A DNA stretch of 54,311 nt, taken from CAZHVS01 sp964536015 (GTDB lineage Bacteria > Bacteroidota > Ignavibacteria > Ignavibacteriales > Ignavibacteriaceae). Below are positions 16,463 through 26,019 of this stretch, piece by piece. Made by a program: the position numbers and the translations under genes. Each line of letters begins with the position of its first letter. The first letter of the stretch is position 1. The DNA is taken from positions 1-54,311 of the forward strand of contig CAZHVS010000020.1 in assembly GCA_964536015.1 (NCBI GenBank). The letters are read 5' to 3'. The notes beneath the pieces are model-generated. The model worked only from the letters and a program-made list of their open reading frames with translations. It did not search any database and was not told where the DNA came from.

Positions 16463-17169
16463 TATTTAGCAAACTTGCTGAATATTATCAACGAAAAAAA
16501 GTCAGGTTTATTTTTTTTTACTTGTTGTTTCTGTTTTACTTTAGTATACCCGGATTACAAATACCACTTTTTGAGTATAATACCGCTTGCATAACTTCTT
16601 TGATGGAACAAAGAGCAATTGAAAATTTCTTGTTATTCTACCCCCGTCATTCAGTTATAGATGTTGACAAAGTAAATCCGAATTTACTCAGGTCAATAAT
16701 CGCAATGGAAGATGGAAGTTTTTTTTATCATAAAGGAATTGATTGGAAAGAAATAAAAACATCAATGCGATTAAATGCACGAAGGAAAAAATCGGCAAGG
16801 GGAGGAAGCACTCTAACGATGCAGCTCGCAAAAAATATTTTCTTCACCACGAATAAAAGTTTTATTCGTAAAGCAAAAGAATTAATTGTTGCTTTTCGTT
16901 TTGAGAAAGAGCTGTCAAAAAAGGCAATACTTGAAAACTATGTAAATTCGATTGAATGGGGTGATGGAATTTTTGGAATTGAGAAAGCTGCAGATATTTA
17001 TTTTGACAAAGAACCTTCGGAACTCAATGTCAATGAATGTTCACGTCTTGCGGCTGTAATTCCTTCTCCTCTTGTTCATCAACCAAACACAAATTCACGG
17101 TATGTATTAAGAAGGGCATCAATTATTAAAGAAAGATTTGGAGATATTATCCTTTATCCTGAACTATGA
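16423..17169 (+). CDS. mtgA: Monofunctional peptidoglycan transglycosylase
   Basis: 248 aa. An N-terminal membrane helix (about 28-48) is followed by a GT51 domain. The catalytic Glu is in AMEDGSFFYHKGIDW. Further GT51 motifs are GGSTLTMQLAKN, RKAKELIVAFRFEKELSK and the ILENYVN/GIEKAADIYF block. It polymerises lipid II glycan strands and has no transpeptidase domain. It overlaps the TPR gene by 40 bases and the next gene by four (ATGA), so the three are translationally linked. Confidence 0.9.
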   Translation: MHKSAQYENELSLIFSKLAEYYQRKKVRFIFFYLLFLFYFSIPGLQIPLFEYNTACITSLMEQRAIENFLLFYPRHSVIDVDKVNPNLLRSIIAMEDGSFFYHKGIDWKEIKTSMRLNARRKKSARGGSTLTMQLAKNIFFTTNKSFIRKAKELIVAFRFEKELSKKAILENYVNSIEWGDGIFGIEKAADIYFDKEPSELNVNECSRLAAVIPSPLVHQPNTNSRYVLRRASIIKERFGDIILYPEL

Positions 17170-17822
17170 AAAAAAAAGAACTTCTTGAATCAATTGAAAC
17201 AGGAGAGAGTCTTACAATTGAATTCAAATTGCGTTTTTCCGGGTACGATAAAACAGCGAAAGAGCTAATAGCTTTTGCTAATACCTGCGGAGGTGTTTTG
17301 ATCTTTGGAGTTGATGATGATAAAAAAATCATTGGCGTTGAAAGTGAAAAAGAGATTATCTCGTTGGTTACAGAAACTGCTTCAAAATACTGCGAACCTG
17401 CAATAGAATTAAAATATCATTGCTTTGAAATTGATGGAAAAGAAATAGTTGCATTTGAAATAGCTGAATCAAAAACAAAACCTCACAGGGTTCAGGATTA
17501 TAAAAATGAATTTGATATTAACTCGGCACAGGTTTTTGTAAGGGTTAACGATAAAAGCGTACAAGCAAGCAAAGAAATGATGCGGATATTTAAAGTTGGA
17601 CTTGTGAATCAAAATTTAAAAAAATATTCTATTGGTCAACTTGAAAAACTAGTATTTTCTTTTCTTGAAAAGAAAGAAACAATTTCAGTAAATGAACTTT
17701 GCGAAGCAGGTAATATTTCTCAAAGAAGAGCTTCGAGAACACTTGTTAAAATGGTTCGTGCTGGTTTATTGCTTATTCACACAAGAGAAAATGGAGAGGA
17801 TTATTTTACATCAGTTCAATAA
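17166..17822 (+). CDS. AlbA_2 (Schlafen-like) domain transcriptional regulator
   Basis: 218 aa. The AlbA_2 domain spans about 10-130 (ESLTIEFKLRF, ELIAFANTCGGVLIFGVDDD and a C-terminal beta segment AQVFVRVNDKS). A winged-helix-like domain spans about 150-215 (FLEKKETISVNELCEAGNISQRRASRTL). The layout fits a DNA-binding regulator. The targets are unknown. The ATG overlaps the mtgA stop. Confidence 0.8.
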   Translation: MKKKELLESIETGESLTIEFKLRFSGYDKTAKELIAFANTCGGVLIFGVDDDKKIIGVESEKEIISLVTETASKYCEPAIELKYHCFEIDGKEIVAFEIAESKTKPHRVQDYKNEFDINSAQVFVRVNDKSVQASKEMMRIFKVGLVNQNLKKYSIGQLEKLVFSFLEKKETISVNELCEAGNISQRRASRTLVKMVRAGLLLIHTRENGEDYFTSVQ

Positions 17823-17887
17823 TGTCTCTAGGATAGTATTCAAATATCATTTAACTTCTTATATTTAAACCAAAGTTTTTAAAACAT

Positions 17888-18877
17888 ATGTTTATAGATT
17901 ACGCAGAAATATTTGTAAAGGCAGGTGATGGCGGTGATGGTGCTGTTGCTTTCAGAAGAGAAAAATATGTTCCCAAAGGCGGACCTGCCGGCGGAAATGG
18001 AGGCAAAGGTGGCGATGTTATCATTCTTGCTGATGAAAATCTATCTACTTTACTTGATTTCAGGTATAGAAAAATTTACAATGCAGAAAATGGACAACCG
18101 GGAGGCACTTCTCTTAAAGATGGAAGAAGCGGTAAGGATATTGTTATTAAGGTTCCTGTTGGAACCCTAATTAAAGATGCAGAAAGCAATGAAGTAATTA
18201 CCGACTTAGCCAAACATCAGGAAAAATATATCGTTGTCAAAGGAGGTAAAGGAGGTAAAGGAAATGCTAATTTTGCAACTTCCACAAATCAAACTCCCAG
18301 GTTTGCAGAAAATGGGAAACCCGGTAAAGAAAAAAAAATTATTCTGGAATTGAAATTAATAGCTGATGTAGGATTGGTCGGTTTCCCTAATGCAGGAAAA
18401 TCAACATTAATTTCAGTAATTTCCGAAGCAAAACCTAAAATTGCTGATTATCCTTTTACTACTCTTGAACCAAATCTTGGTATTGTAAGATATAAAGATA
18501 TAGGAAGTTTTGTTGTAGCTGATATTCCCGGAATTATTGAAGGAGCTTCCGAAGGAAAAGGATTGGGCTTGAGATTTTTAAGACATATTGAAAGAACAAA
18601 AATTCTATTATTCCTTATTGAAGCTACATCTGAAGACATTCAAAAAGATTTTTCTACACTTTTTAACGAACTAAAATCTTATAGCCCCTCTTTGGCAAAA
18701 AAGAAAAAAATTGTAAGTTTGTCTAAGACAGATTTAATTAATGCCAAAGACCTCGAAAAAATGAAAAAGAAAAAAATTAAAAATGCCGATTCTTCTTTAC
18801 TTACTTTTTCATCAGCGACAAAAGATGGAATCGACCAGCTTTTAGATCATCTCTGGAAGGTAATTAATAAACAGTAA
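17888..18877 (+). CDS. obgE: Obg-family GTPase (CgtA)
   Basis: 329 aa. It has the glycine-rich Obg fold (1-157; DGGDGAVAFRREKYVPKGGPAGGNGGKGG, quoted here only as a landmark for the Gly-rich loops) followed by the G domain. G1 is GFPNAGKST, the switch II region is ADIPGIIEGAS, and the NKxD equivalent is SKTD. The C-terminal OCT domain found in some Obg proteins is absent, as in many bacteria. Role: late 50S ribosome assembly and stress control. It stands 65 bases after the previous gene. Confidence 0.96.
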   Translation: MFIDYAEIFVKAGDGGDGAVAFRREKYVPKGGPAGGNGGKGGDVIILADENLSTLLDFRYRKIYNAENGQPGGTSLKDGRSGKDIVIKVPVGTLIKDAESNEVITDLAKHQEKYIVVKGGKGGKGNANFATSTNQTPRFAENGKPGKEKKIILELKLIADVGLVGFPNAGKSTLISVISEAKPKIADYPFTTLEPNLGIVRYKDIGSFVVADIPGIIEGASEGKGLGLRFLRHIERTKILLFLIEATSEDIQKDFSTLFNELKSYSPSLAKKKKIVSLSKTDLINAKDLEKMKKKKIKNADSSLLTFSSATKDGIDQLLDHLWKVINKQ

Positions 18878-18893
18878 TTAAACTGGAGCCAAA

Positions 18894-19733
18894 ATGAAAA
18901 ACATTAAATATTCGTTTTTTGCGTTTCTACTTTTTCTTTCCTCTTTTACTTTTGTTTCATGTGAAGATGGAATAAATTTATTTACCGACAGTGATGATGT
19001 AGAACTTGGTAAGCAGGTTGTAGCTGAAATATCGGCTAATCCAAAAGAGTATCCAAAGTACACGGGTGACCCGGCAGTGAAGCAATATATAACCGAGAGA
19101 ATATTCAAACACATTTTAAATTCTTCACTTGTTGCAAAAAAAGATATTTATAATTATCATCTTGAAATAATACAGGACACAATTCTTAATGCCTTTGCAT
19201 TACCTGGCGGGCCAGTTTATGTTTACACAGGATTATTAAAATATTTAGATTCAGAAGCTGCACTTGCTGGTGTTATAGCACATGAAATTGCTCATATTGA
19301 AAAAAGGCATTCAACTCAAAGAATGACAGCATATTACGGTGTTTCTATTTTACTAAGTATAATTCTCGGAGAAAAACCATCCGAACTTGCGCAGCTGGCG
19401 GCAAATCTCTTTGTTGGATTAGCCTTTCTTGCCAATAGTCGTTCCGATGAAAATCAGGCTGATGAATTTTCATTTAAGTATTTAAAAGACACCCGTTATT
19501 ATCCTGGTGGTGTTAAGTTCTTTTTTGAAAAAATGAGAGATGAAAATATTATAAGCAGCCGAAAAGATGCAATTGCAACTTTCCTTTCTACTCACCCTGA
19601 TCCGATAGCAAGAATTGCAGATACTGAACAAAGATTATCTCAGGCTGGGTATACAATTAAGAACTGGACAGACGGCGGTTCGGATATGTATAAAAGTGAA
19701 TATCAAACTAATATAAGAAATAAACTTCCATAA
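18894..19733 (+). CDS. M48 family metalloprotease lipoprotein (BepA/LoiP-like)
   Basis: 279 aa. It has a lipoprotein signal (lipobox FVSC, C23). The zinc motif HEIAH is in GVIAHEIAHIEKRH, and the third-ligand region is NQADEFSFKYL. NAFALPGGPVYVYTGLL is typical of this family, and a C-terminal STHPDPIARI is present. Periplasmic M48 proteases check outer-membrane protein assembly. A GGAG ribosome site precedes the ATG, 16 bases after obgE. Confidence 0.92.
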   Translation: MKNIKYSFFAFLLFLSSFTFVSCEDGINLFTDSDDVELGKQVVAEISANPKEYPKYTGDPAVKQYITERIFKHILNSSLVAKKDIYNYHLEIIQDTILNAFALPGGPVYVYTGLLKYLDSEAALAGVIAHEIAHIEKRHSTQRMTAYYGVSILLSIILGEKPSELAQLAANLFVGLAFLANSRSDENQADEFSFKYLKDTRYYPGGVKFFFEKMRDENIISSRKDAIATFLSTHPDPIARIADTEQRLSQAGYTIKNWTDGGSDMYKSEYQTNIRNKLP

Positions 19734-19746
19734 TTATTTTTGCTTT

Positions 19747-20745
19747 ATGAAATACAGAATTTTAGGTAAAACAAATCTAGAAGTCTCAGAAATAGGATTT
19801 GGCGCCTGGGGAATAGGTGGTCCCGCCATGGCTGGCAATACTCCTATTGGCTGGGGAAATGTTAGTGATGAAGAATCCAAAAAAGCAATTATAAAAGCTT
19901 TTAATCTTGGAATTAATTTTTTTGATACAGCAGACTTTTATGGTCTTGGTCATAGTGAAGAACTTTTAGGAGAAGTACTTCATGAACACTGGAATGAAAT
20001 AGTTCTTGCCACTAAAGTTGGACATGAATTGATGCCGGATGGCAAAATTAATCTTAATTATTCCAAGAAGTATATTATTAATGCTTGCGAGAAATCATTA
20101 AAGCGGCTTCGCAAAGAAATAATCGATGTGTACCAGCTTCATAGCGCAAAGATCGTTCATCTTCAACAGGGAGAATGTCTTGAAGCCATGGAAAAACTTT
20201 TAGAGCAAGGGAAGATCCGTTTTTATGGAATTTCACTTAGTTCATTTAATCCCGAGGCAGAAGCAAATTTCTTTGTTGAAAATATGGTTGGTCAAACTTT
20301 CCAGCTCGTATTTAATGCAATCAACCAGAAAGCATTAGTAAAAGTGATTCCTAAAGCCGCTAAAAATGGTTATGGAATAATAGCAAGAATGCCACTGCAA
20401 TTTGGATTACTGACTGGTAAGTTCAATAAAAATACCGAATTTAATGCTAATGACCATAGAAGTTTTAGATTACCAAAACATATTATTGAAAAATTAATCG
20501 ATAAGCTAACCCCGTTTTTCGATTTAGAGAAAAAATATAAAGTTTCTAAAACAACACTTGCTTTAAGTTTTATCATGAATCATCCCGAAATTACTACAAC
20601 AATTCCCGGAATGAAAACGGACATTCAGGTTGAGGAAAATTCTATTGATCTTATTAAGTTGGAGAAAAAAGACATGGATTTTCTTCATAATTATTTTAAA
20701 ACTGATTTTCATTCTTTGGTAGATGAAATGGAAAAACTGGGGTAA
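19747..20745 (+). CDS. Aldo/keto reductase
   Basis: 332 aa, TIM-barrel NADPH-dependent oxidoreductase. The catalytic tetrad regions are FFDTADFYG (Asp, Tyr), VLATKVG (Lys) and VYQLHS (His). C-terminal cofactor contacts lie around TTTIPGMKT. It lies 13 bases downstream of the M48 protease gene and may be co-transcribed. The substrate cannot be predicted. Confidence 0.93.
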   Translation: MKYRILGKTNLEVSEIGFGAWGIGGPAMAGNTPIGWGNVSDEESKKAIIKAFNLGINFFDTADFYGLGHSEELLGEVLHEHWNEIVLATKVGHELMPDGKINLNYSKKYIINACEKSLKRLRKEIIDVYQLHSAKIVHLQQGECLEAMEKLLEQGKIRFYGISLSSFNPEAEANFFVENMVGQTFQLVFNAINQKALVKVIPKAAKNGYGIIARMPLQFGLLTGKFNKNTEFNANDHRSFRLPKHIIEKLIDKLTPFFDLEKKYKVSKTTLALSFIMNHPEITTTIPGMKTDIQVEENSIDLIKLEKKDMDFLHNYFKTDFHSLVDEMEKLG

Positions 20746-20801
20746 ATGTTCAAAAATATTTTTCAATTTAATTAATAAATTAATTACAAATCGGAGCAAA
20801 A

Positions 20802-21518
20802 ATGAAAAAAACACTAAGTAAATTATTTATACTTTTTCTTTTCATAGGAGTAGCAGCATTTGCACAAAATGAAAAGGAACATGAAGTAGATGCAAGTTTT
20901 CCAGAACTTTCAAATTTTCATGAAGTTATTTATGTTGTATGGCATACTTATTATCCTAATAAAGATTTTGATGGTTTAAGATCTACGCTTGATGATGTTA
21001 ATGAATTAGCAGGAAAAATTTACACCGCAGCACTTCCTGAATTCTTCCGTGATAAAAAAACAAAATGGCAAGAAGGAGTTGCTGTTTTCAAAAAATCAGT
21101 TAATGATTTTAATGAAGCTGTAAAAGGATCTGATAATGATGCACTTCTTAAAGCCGCAGAAGAAATGCATGCTAAATATGAAATGCTGGTAAGAGTATTG
21201 CATCCTGTTCCAAAACAAGTTGAACATTTTCACCTGTTGCTTTATACTATTTATCATGATTTTCTGCCGAATGAAAAATGGGATAAAATAAAAGAAGTTG
21301 GAGCAGAATTAAAAACCCGTGCGGACTCCATAATGAATTCGCGTTTATCAAAAAAAGTTGAACCTAAAAAGGAAGATTTTTTTAATGCGGCAAAAGAACT
21401 TATTAATGCTTGTCAGACTTTAATTGAAAAATGTGAATCCAACGATCCAAAAGCAATTAAAAATGCTGTTGAATTTATGCATACCAAATATCAGAACGTA
21501 GAAAAGATATTTGATTAA
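20802..21518 (+). CDS. Secreted helical protein with internal duplication and paired histidines
   Basis: 238 aa. A signal peptide (1-21; ends AAFA) is followed by two copies of one helical unit. Copy 1 begins FHEVIYVVWHTYYPNKDFD (about 37-55) and ends EMHAKYEML. Copy 2 begins FHLLLYTIYHDFLPNEKWD (about 145-163) and ends FMHTKYQNV. The His positions in FH, (W/Y)H and MH recur in both copies, which suggests a metal or haem site. The build recalls four-helix cytochrome-like or metal-binding bundles, but no CxxCH is present. No family is recognised. A hairpin terminator follows. Confidence 0.75.
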   Translation: MKKTLSKLFILFLFIGVAAFAQNEKEHEVDASFPELSNFHEVIYVVWHTYYPNKDFDGLRSTLDDVNELAGKIYTAALPEFFRDKKTKWQEGVAVFKKSVNDFNEAVKGSDNDALLKAAEEMHAKYEMLVRVLHPVPKQVEHFHLLLYTIYHDFLPNEKWDKIKEVGAELKTRADSIMNSRLSKKVEPKKEDFFNAAKELINACQTLIEKCESNDPKAIKNAVEFMHTKYQNVEKIFD

Positions 21519-21537
21519 TTATTTTATGTCTCATTAA

Positions 21538-21570
21538 AAATGCCCGCCATTAAAAGCGGGCATTTCTTTT
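21538..21570 (+). terminator. Rho-independent terminator
   Basis: A 10-bp perfect stem AAATGCCCGC / GCGGGCATTT (21538-21547 and 21556-21565) with loop CATTAAAA, followed by CTTTT. It ends the gene at 20802-21518 and separates it from the glycoside hydrolase genes. Confidence 0.9.
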
Positions 21571-21591
21571 AAATAATTATTTGGTGATTTT

Positions 21592-24060
21592 ATGTTTAAG
21601 TCTTACTTAAAAACTTTGATTCTCGTTTTATTACTAATTGATCTTAATTTTTCTCAAACACAAAGCTGGATAAGAATTAATCAGCTTGGTTATCTTGAAA
21701 AGTCAATTAAAGTAGCTGTACTAATTTCAAAAGAAGATATTAAAATTTTAAATTTTGAATTATGTGATGCTTTAACAGGCAAGGCAGTTTTTGTGTCAAA
21801 AAAAATAAAACACTTTGGTGAATATGCAGCTTTCAAATCAGCTTATCGTCTTGATTTTTCTGAATTCAACAAACCTGGTGGTTACTTTATTAAAGCGGGA
21901 GAAATAACCTCACCAAACTTTAGAATATCAAATGACATTTACAATGGGACTGCTGATTTTTTACTTCAATACATGAGGCAACAGCGAAGTGGTTATAATC
22001 CTTTCTTAAAAGACTCGTGTCACACACAGGATGGTTACATAATTTATCATCCTTCTTTAGACTCGACTTTTATTAATGTATCTGGTGGCTGGCACGATGC
22101 ATCAGATTATTTGCAATATGTTACAACCTCGGCTAATGCTGTTTACCAGATGTTATTTGCATATCAGCAGAATCCATCGTCATTTAAAGACGAGTACGAT
22201 AAAGATGGCAATTATGGAAGCAATGGAATTCCAGATATTCTTGATGAAGCAAAATGGGGTTTGGATTGGCTTGTAAAAATGAATCCAGAAAAAGATTTTA
22301 TGTTTAACCAATTAGCTGATGATAGAGACCATCGAGGGTTTAGATTGCCAAATGAAGATACGATTAGTTATGGTAGAGGATTACAGCGACCTGTTTATTT
22401 TGTTACAGGTAAACCACAGGGTATTTACAAATATAAAAACAGAACTACAGGTGTAGCTTCAACAGCTGGTAAATATGCTTCGGCATTTGCACTTGGCTCT
22501 CAATTGTTACAAAAATATTATCCCGATTTTTGCAAATTGATTTTTCAAAAATCGATTAATGCTTTTGAATTTGGTTTGAAGTTTCCCGGAGTATGTCAGA
22601 CCGCTCCATGCTCTGCTCCATATTTTTATGAGGAAGATAATTATGTTGATGATATGGAACTTGCTGCAGTTCAAATTTACAGAATTACCAATAATAAAAA
22701 TTATCTTATTAATGCATTTAATTTTGCAAATGAAGAACCTGTAACACCATGGATGAAAAATGATACAGCAAGGCATTATCAATGGTATCCTTTCCTTAAT
22801 CTTGGTCATTATGAACTTAGTGTAAATGATGATATAGAAAAAAATAAAATTCAAAAATATTTTAAAACTGGATTGGAATACATTTATAAACGTGGAGAAA
22901 AAAATCCTTTCTTTTATGGTGTCCCTTTTATCTGGTGTTCAAATAATCTTGTAGTAGCTGCAATAACACAAGCTAATCTATACTACAAAACAACAAAAGA
23001 CAAAAAATATCTGGAGATGGAAGCTTCGCTACGTGATTGGCTCTTTGGTTGCAATCCTTGGGGAACAAGTATGATAGTTGGACTTCCCAAAAACGGAGAT
23101 TATCCAGAAGATCCGCATTCGGCTTTTACACATTTACATAATTATGAAATTAATGGTGGTCTTGTTGATGGCCCAGTTTACGGAAGCATCTACAAAAAAC
23201 TTATTGGAATTACCTTGTATAATGGTGATGAGTATAAAGATTTCAATTCTGACCTCGTTGTTTATCATGATGATTACGGAGATTATTCAACAAATGAACC
23301 AACAATGGATGGAACTGCAAGTCTGACTTATTATCTTGCTTCATTACAGGCGGAAGGAAATTCTGTCAAAGAAAATACTGAAAAGGTTTTTGGTGGAATT
23401 GTCAGAATGGATAAGAAGAGAAAAGAAATTTATATTGTTTTTACGGGACACGAATTTGCTGACGGTGGAAACGTTATTCTTAGTACTCTTAAGAAGCATA
23501 ATGTTAAAGCGTCTTTCTTTTTTACAGGATATTTTTATGGAAATAAAAGTTTTGAAAGTCTGATAAAAAATCTTATAAAAGATGGACACTATCTTGGCGG
23601 GCATTCGTTTGCACATCTTTTATATTGTGATTGGAATAAAAGGGATTCATTACTAATTACAAAAGAAAAATTTTTAAAAGACCTGAAAGAAAATTATTGG
23701 GAGATGAATCGGTTTGGAATTAAAAAAGGTGAGGCGAAATTTTTTATGCCGCCATATGAATGGTATAATCAAACCATATCAGATTGGTGTAAAGAAATCG
23801 GTTTAGTGTTAGTAAATTTTACTCCGGGAACTTCTTCTAATGCTGATTATACTACACCTGAAATGAAAAACTATTTAACGAGTGAAGAAATTTTTAACCG
23901 CATTTTGTCTAATGCAAATAATGATAATTATGGTTTAAATGGACACATAATGTTAATGCATATAGGAACACATCCTGACAGAAAAGATAAACTTTACAAC
24001 AGGCTTGATGAACTAATTACCGAACTAAAAAAACTGGGTTACACTTTTAAAAGGTTTTGA
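21592..24060 (+). CDS. GH9 endoglucanase fused to a NodB-like deacetylase
   Basis: 822 aa. A signal peptide (1-21) is followed by an immunoglobulin-like cellulase N-terminal domain (about 25-112; RINQLGYL). The GH9 barrel spans about 115-600, with catalytic Asp region GGWHDASDY (D169, D172) and the acid in STNEPTMDG. The C-terminal NodB-type domain (about 605-822) has HSFAH metal ligands (GGHSFAHLL), FFMPPYEWYN and LMHIGTHPDR. Its motif 1 is degenerate (FTGHEFADGG), as in GH9-linked deacetylases of Bacteroidetes. Likely substrates are a beta-glucan or acetylated polysaccharide. The next gene follows closely. Confidence 0.88.
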   Translation: MFKSYLKTLILVLLLIDLNFSQTQSWIRINQLGYLEKSIKVAVLISKEDIKILNFELCDALTGKAVFVSKKIKHFGEYAAFKSAYRLDFSEFNKPGGYFIKAGEITSPNFRISNDIYNGTADFLLQYMRQQRSGYNPFLKDSCHTQDGYIIYHPSLDSTFINVSGGWHDASDYLQYVTTSANAVYQMLFAYQQNPSSFKDEYDKDGNYGSNGIPDILDEAKWGLDWLVKMNPEKDFMFNQLADDRDHRGFRLPNEDTISYGRGLQRPVYFVTGKPQGIYKYKNRTTGVASTAGKYASAFALGSQLLQKYYPDFCKLIFQKSINAFEFGLKFPGVCQTAPCSAPYFYEEDNYVDDMELAAVQIYRITNNKNYLINAFNFANEEPVTPWMKNDTARHYQWYPFLNLGHYELSVNDDIEKNKIQKYFKTGLEYIYKRGEKNPFFYGVPFIWCSNNLVVAAITQANLYYKTTKDKKYLEMEASLRDWLFGCNPWGTSMIVGLPKNGDYPEDPHSAFTHLHNYEINGGLVDGPVYGSIYKKLIGITLYNGDEYKDFNSDLVVYHDDYGDYSTNEPTMDGTASLTYYLASLQAEGNSVKENTEKVFGGIVRMDKKRKEIYIVFTGHEFADGGNVILSTLKKHNVKASFFFTGYFYGNKSFESLIKNLIKDGHYLGGHSFAHLLYCDWNKRDSLLITKEKFLKDLKENYWEMNRFGIKKGEAKFFMPPYEWYNQTISDWCKEIGLVLVNFTPGTSSNADYTTPEMKNYLTSEEIFNRILSNANNDNYGLNGHIMLMHIGTHPDRKDKLYNRLDELITELKKLGYTFKRF

Positions 24061-24080
24061 TTAATGAATGTGGATTTTGT

Positions 24081-25979
24081 ATGAATAAAAAATTATTAAT
24101 TTATTTGATTGTTTTATTTATCGGAAATGAATTCAATGCTCAACAACTTAAAAACTCTGAGCAACCCTGGAAAGGTAACGCTATACTTGGTAATGGAAAT
24201 ATATGCGTTGTTTATTCTGATGATCAAAGAATCTATTACCAGAGTAGTGGAGTGGGAATTCAGCATCTGTATTTTAATAATTACACTGTGGATTATGTTG
24301 CTTCATCAGAATTTAATTTATATGATGATTCTGGAAATAAAATTGAGACCAAGTACGATTCAGTAATTGTAGAAATGAAAAATTATTTTACTACCTCCAC
24401 AAAATCATACGTGGCAAATAATATTATACAAGACATCAATTGTTTTGTGTTAAAAGAGAATGCAGTAGTGATTTCGCTAAAAGCTGATGGTATTACAAAA
24501 CAGACCAACTATAAGTTAAGATTGAAACTAAGAAAGTCATTTGTTTCAGATAGAATTACAGGTATCAAAGAAATTAATTATGGAAAAAATTTTGCATCGG
24601 CTGTGTGGAGCAATAATGTTAGCCTTGTTGTAGGAGCTGTTGAACCTAACCAAAATTATCTTGTCCAGGATTCAGTTATAATGGTGATTGGTGCAATTAA
24701 TCCTGGTGAAAGAATACAAATAATTATTTCGGTGAATTATAATCTATCATCATCTGTTAAACTGTTCAATCAACTTTCAAAGTATAAAGATTTATCGTCA
24801 GCTGCTGAAAAATATTGGGACAGCTGGTTAAAATCTGGATTCCTTCCGGTAACTACTAACTCAGAAAAAGAGAAACTGTATCTTGAATATTATAAAAGGA
24901 ATCTTTACGCCGCAAAGTCTGCTAATCTTAATGGACAAATTCCTGCGGACATTACTGGGCAATTTTTAACTAATAATATGCCACAGCTTTATCCCCGTGA
25001 TGCAATGATGGTTGCAAGAGTTTTTCTTTCAACAGGTCATTATAAGGAAGCAAAGCAGATAATTAATTTCTGGAAGAATAAGAGGATATCTAAAAAATCT
25101 AAAGGAGAATTTTTTGCACGTTACGATGCTTATGCCAATGCAGTTGATGGAGGTTCAGGAGCAAGGTATGATGAGCCTGAATGGGATGCAAATGGATATA
25201 TGCTTCAACTTGTCTACACTTATTATGAAAAAAAGAGAACCTGGTTAATTGATAAAAAATTTATTTATGAATTAGCAGATTTTCTAGCCAACAACATTAG
25301 TGCTAATGGGTTGCTTTATGAAGGAGGAATCGTGGAATGGACTGGTTTTCTTACTTCGACAAATATGATTTGTGCGGCAGCTCTTGAAACAGCATCAAAA
25401 ATTGCTTTAGTGTTTGGCGACAAAAAGAAACAACAATTTTATTCAAATGCATCAAAAAAAATATCTGCAAATCTTGAAAGAATGTTTGATAAAAAAAGAA
25501 ACACTTATGCATCCGTGCGTTTTTATGATTATAAGGGCGAACAAAACAAATCACTTACTGAACCCACTCAGGATACAGTTTATTTATGGGATACATCAAC
25601 GTTATTTGGAGTTGTGTGGGGTTATCCTGATCATGAAAAATTAGAAAGCAGTTATAATTTTTATTTTCAGAATACTATGAAGCAAAATGGAGGGATGCAA
25701 TATTTTGATTCGCAGAATCCTGGCCTTGCAGCTTATGGACATGATTTGTTTTTCTTTACTACTGCGGCAGCAGCTTATTATCAATTAACAAAAGTAAACA
25801 TTGAAAAAGCTGAAATACATTTAAACTGGATGATTAAGAATTCGAATATTTATGGTTTGATGCCGGAAAGAATTTATTTAAATCAATCAGATTGTAGTCC
25901 TGCATCACCCCTTTCATGGTGCTGTGCTGAATTAGCTGGTTGTTTATTTCGCTACTTTAAAAATAATTCATCCCGCTAA
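24081..25979 (+). CDS. GH15-like (alpha/alpha)6-barrel glycoside hydrolase
   Basis: 632 aa. The ATG at 24081 is used because it starts a clean signal peptide (MNKKLLIY to FNAQ). An in-frame ATG at 24057 overlaps the GH9 stop and would add eight unlikely residues. The N-terminal beta domain begins GNAILGNGNICVVYS, and a helical barrel follows from about 265. Landmarks are YPRDAMMVARVFLSTG, EPEWDANGYM and the C-terminal LMPERIYLN with SPLSWCCAEL, which carries the candidate catalytic Glu of GH15-type enzymes. It is probably translated from the same message as the GH9 gene, and the two would act on the same glycan. Confidence 0.78.
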   Translation: MNKKLLIYLIVLFIGNEFNAQQLKNSEQPWKGNAILGNGNICVVYSDDQRIYYQSSGVGIQHLYFNNYTVDYVASSEFNLYDDSGNKIETKYDSVIVEMKNYFTTSTKSYVANNIIQDINCFVLKENAVVISLKADGITKQTNYKLRLKLRKSFVSDRITGIKEINYGKNFASAVWSNNVSLVVGAVEPNQNYLVQDSVIMVIGAINPGERIQIIISVNYNLSSSVKLFNQLSKYKDLSSAAEKYWDSWLKSGFLPVTTNSEKEKLYLEYYKRNLYAAKSANLNGQIPADITGQFLTNNMPQLYPRDAMMVARVFLSTGHYKEAKQIINFWKNKRISKKSKGEFFARYDAYANAVDGGSGARYDEPEWDANGYMLQLVYTYYEKKRTWLIDKKFIYELADFLANNISANGLLYEGGIVEWTGFLTSTNMICAAALETASKIALVFGDKKKQQFYSNASKKISANLERMFDKKRNTYASVRFYDYKGEQNKSLTEPTQDTVYLWDTSTLFGVVWGYPDHEKLESSYNFYFQNTMKQNGGMQYFDSQNPGLAAYGHDLFFFTTAAAAYYQLTKVNIEKAEIHLNWMIKNSNIYGLMPERIYLNQSDCSPASPLSWCCAELAGCLFRYFKNNSSR

Positions 25980-25997
25980 TCGTTAACGGGATGAATT
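25965..25997. terminator. Bidirectional terminator between convergent genes
   Basis: An 11-bp perfect inverted repeat AATTCATCCCG / CGGGATGAATT (25965-25975 and 25987-25997). The stop codon of the GH15-like gene (25977-25979) lies in the loop. AT-rich tracts flank both sides. It serves the convergent pair ending at 25979 and 26020. Confidence 0.8.
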
Positions 25998-26019
25998 GAA
26001 TAATAAAATAATTTTTGTA

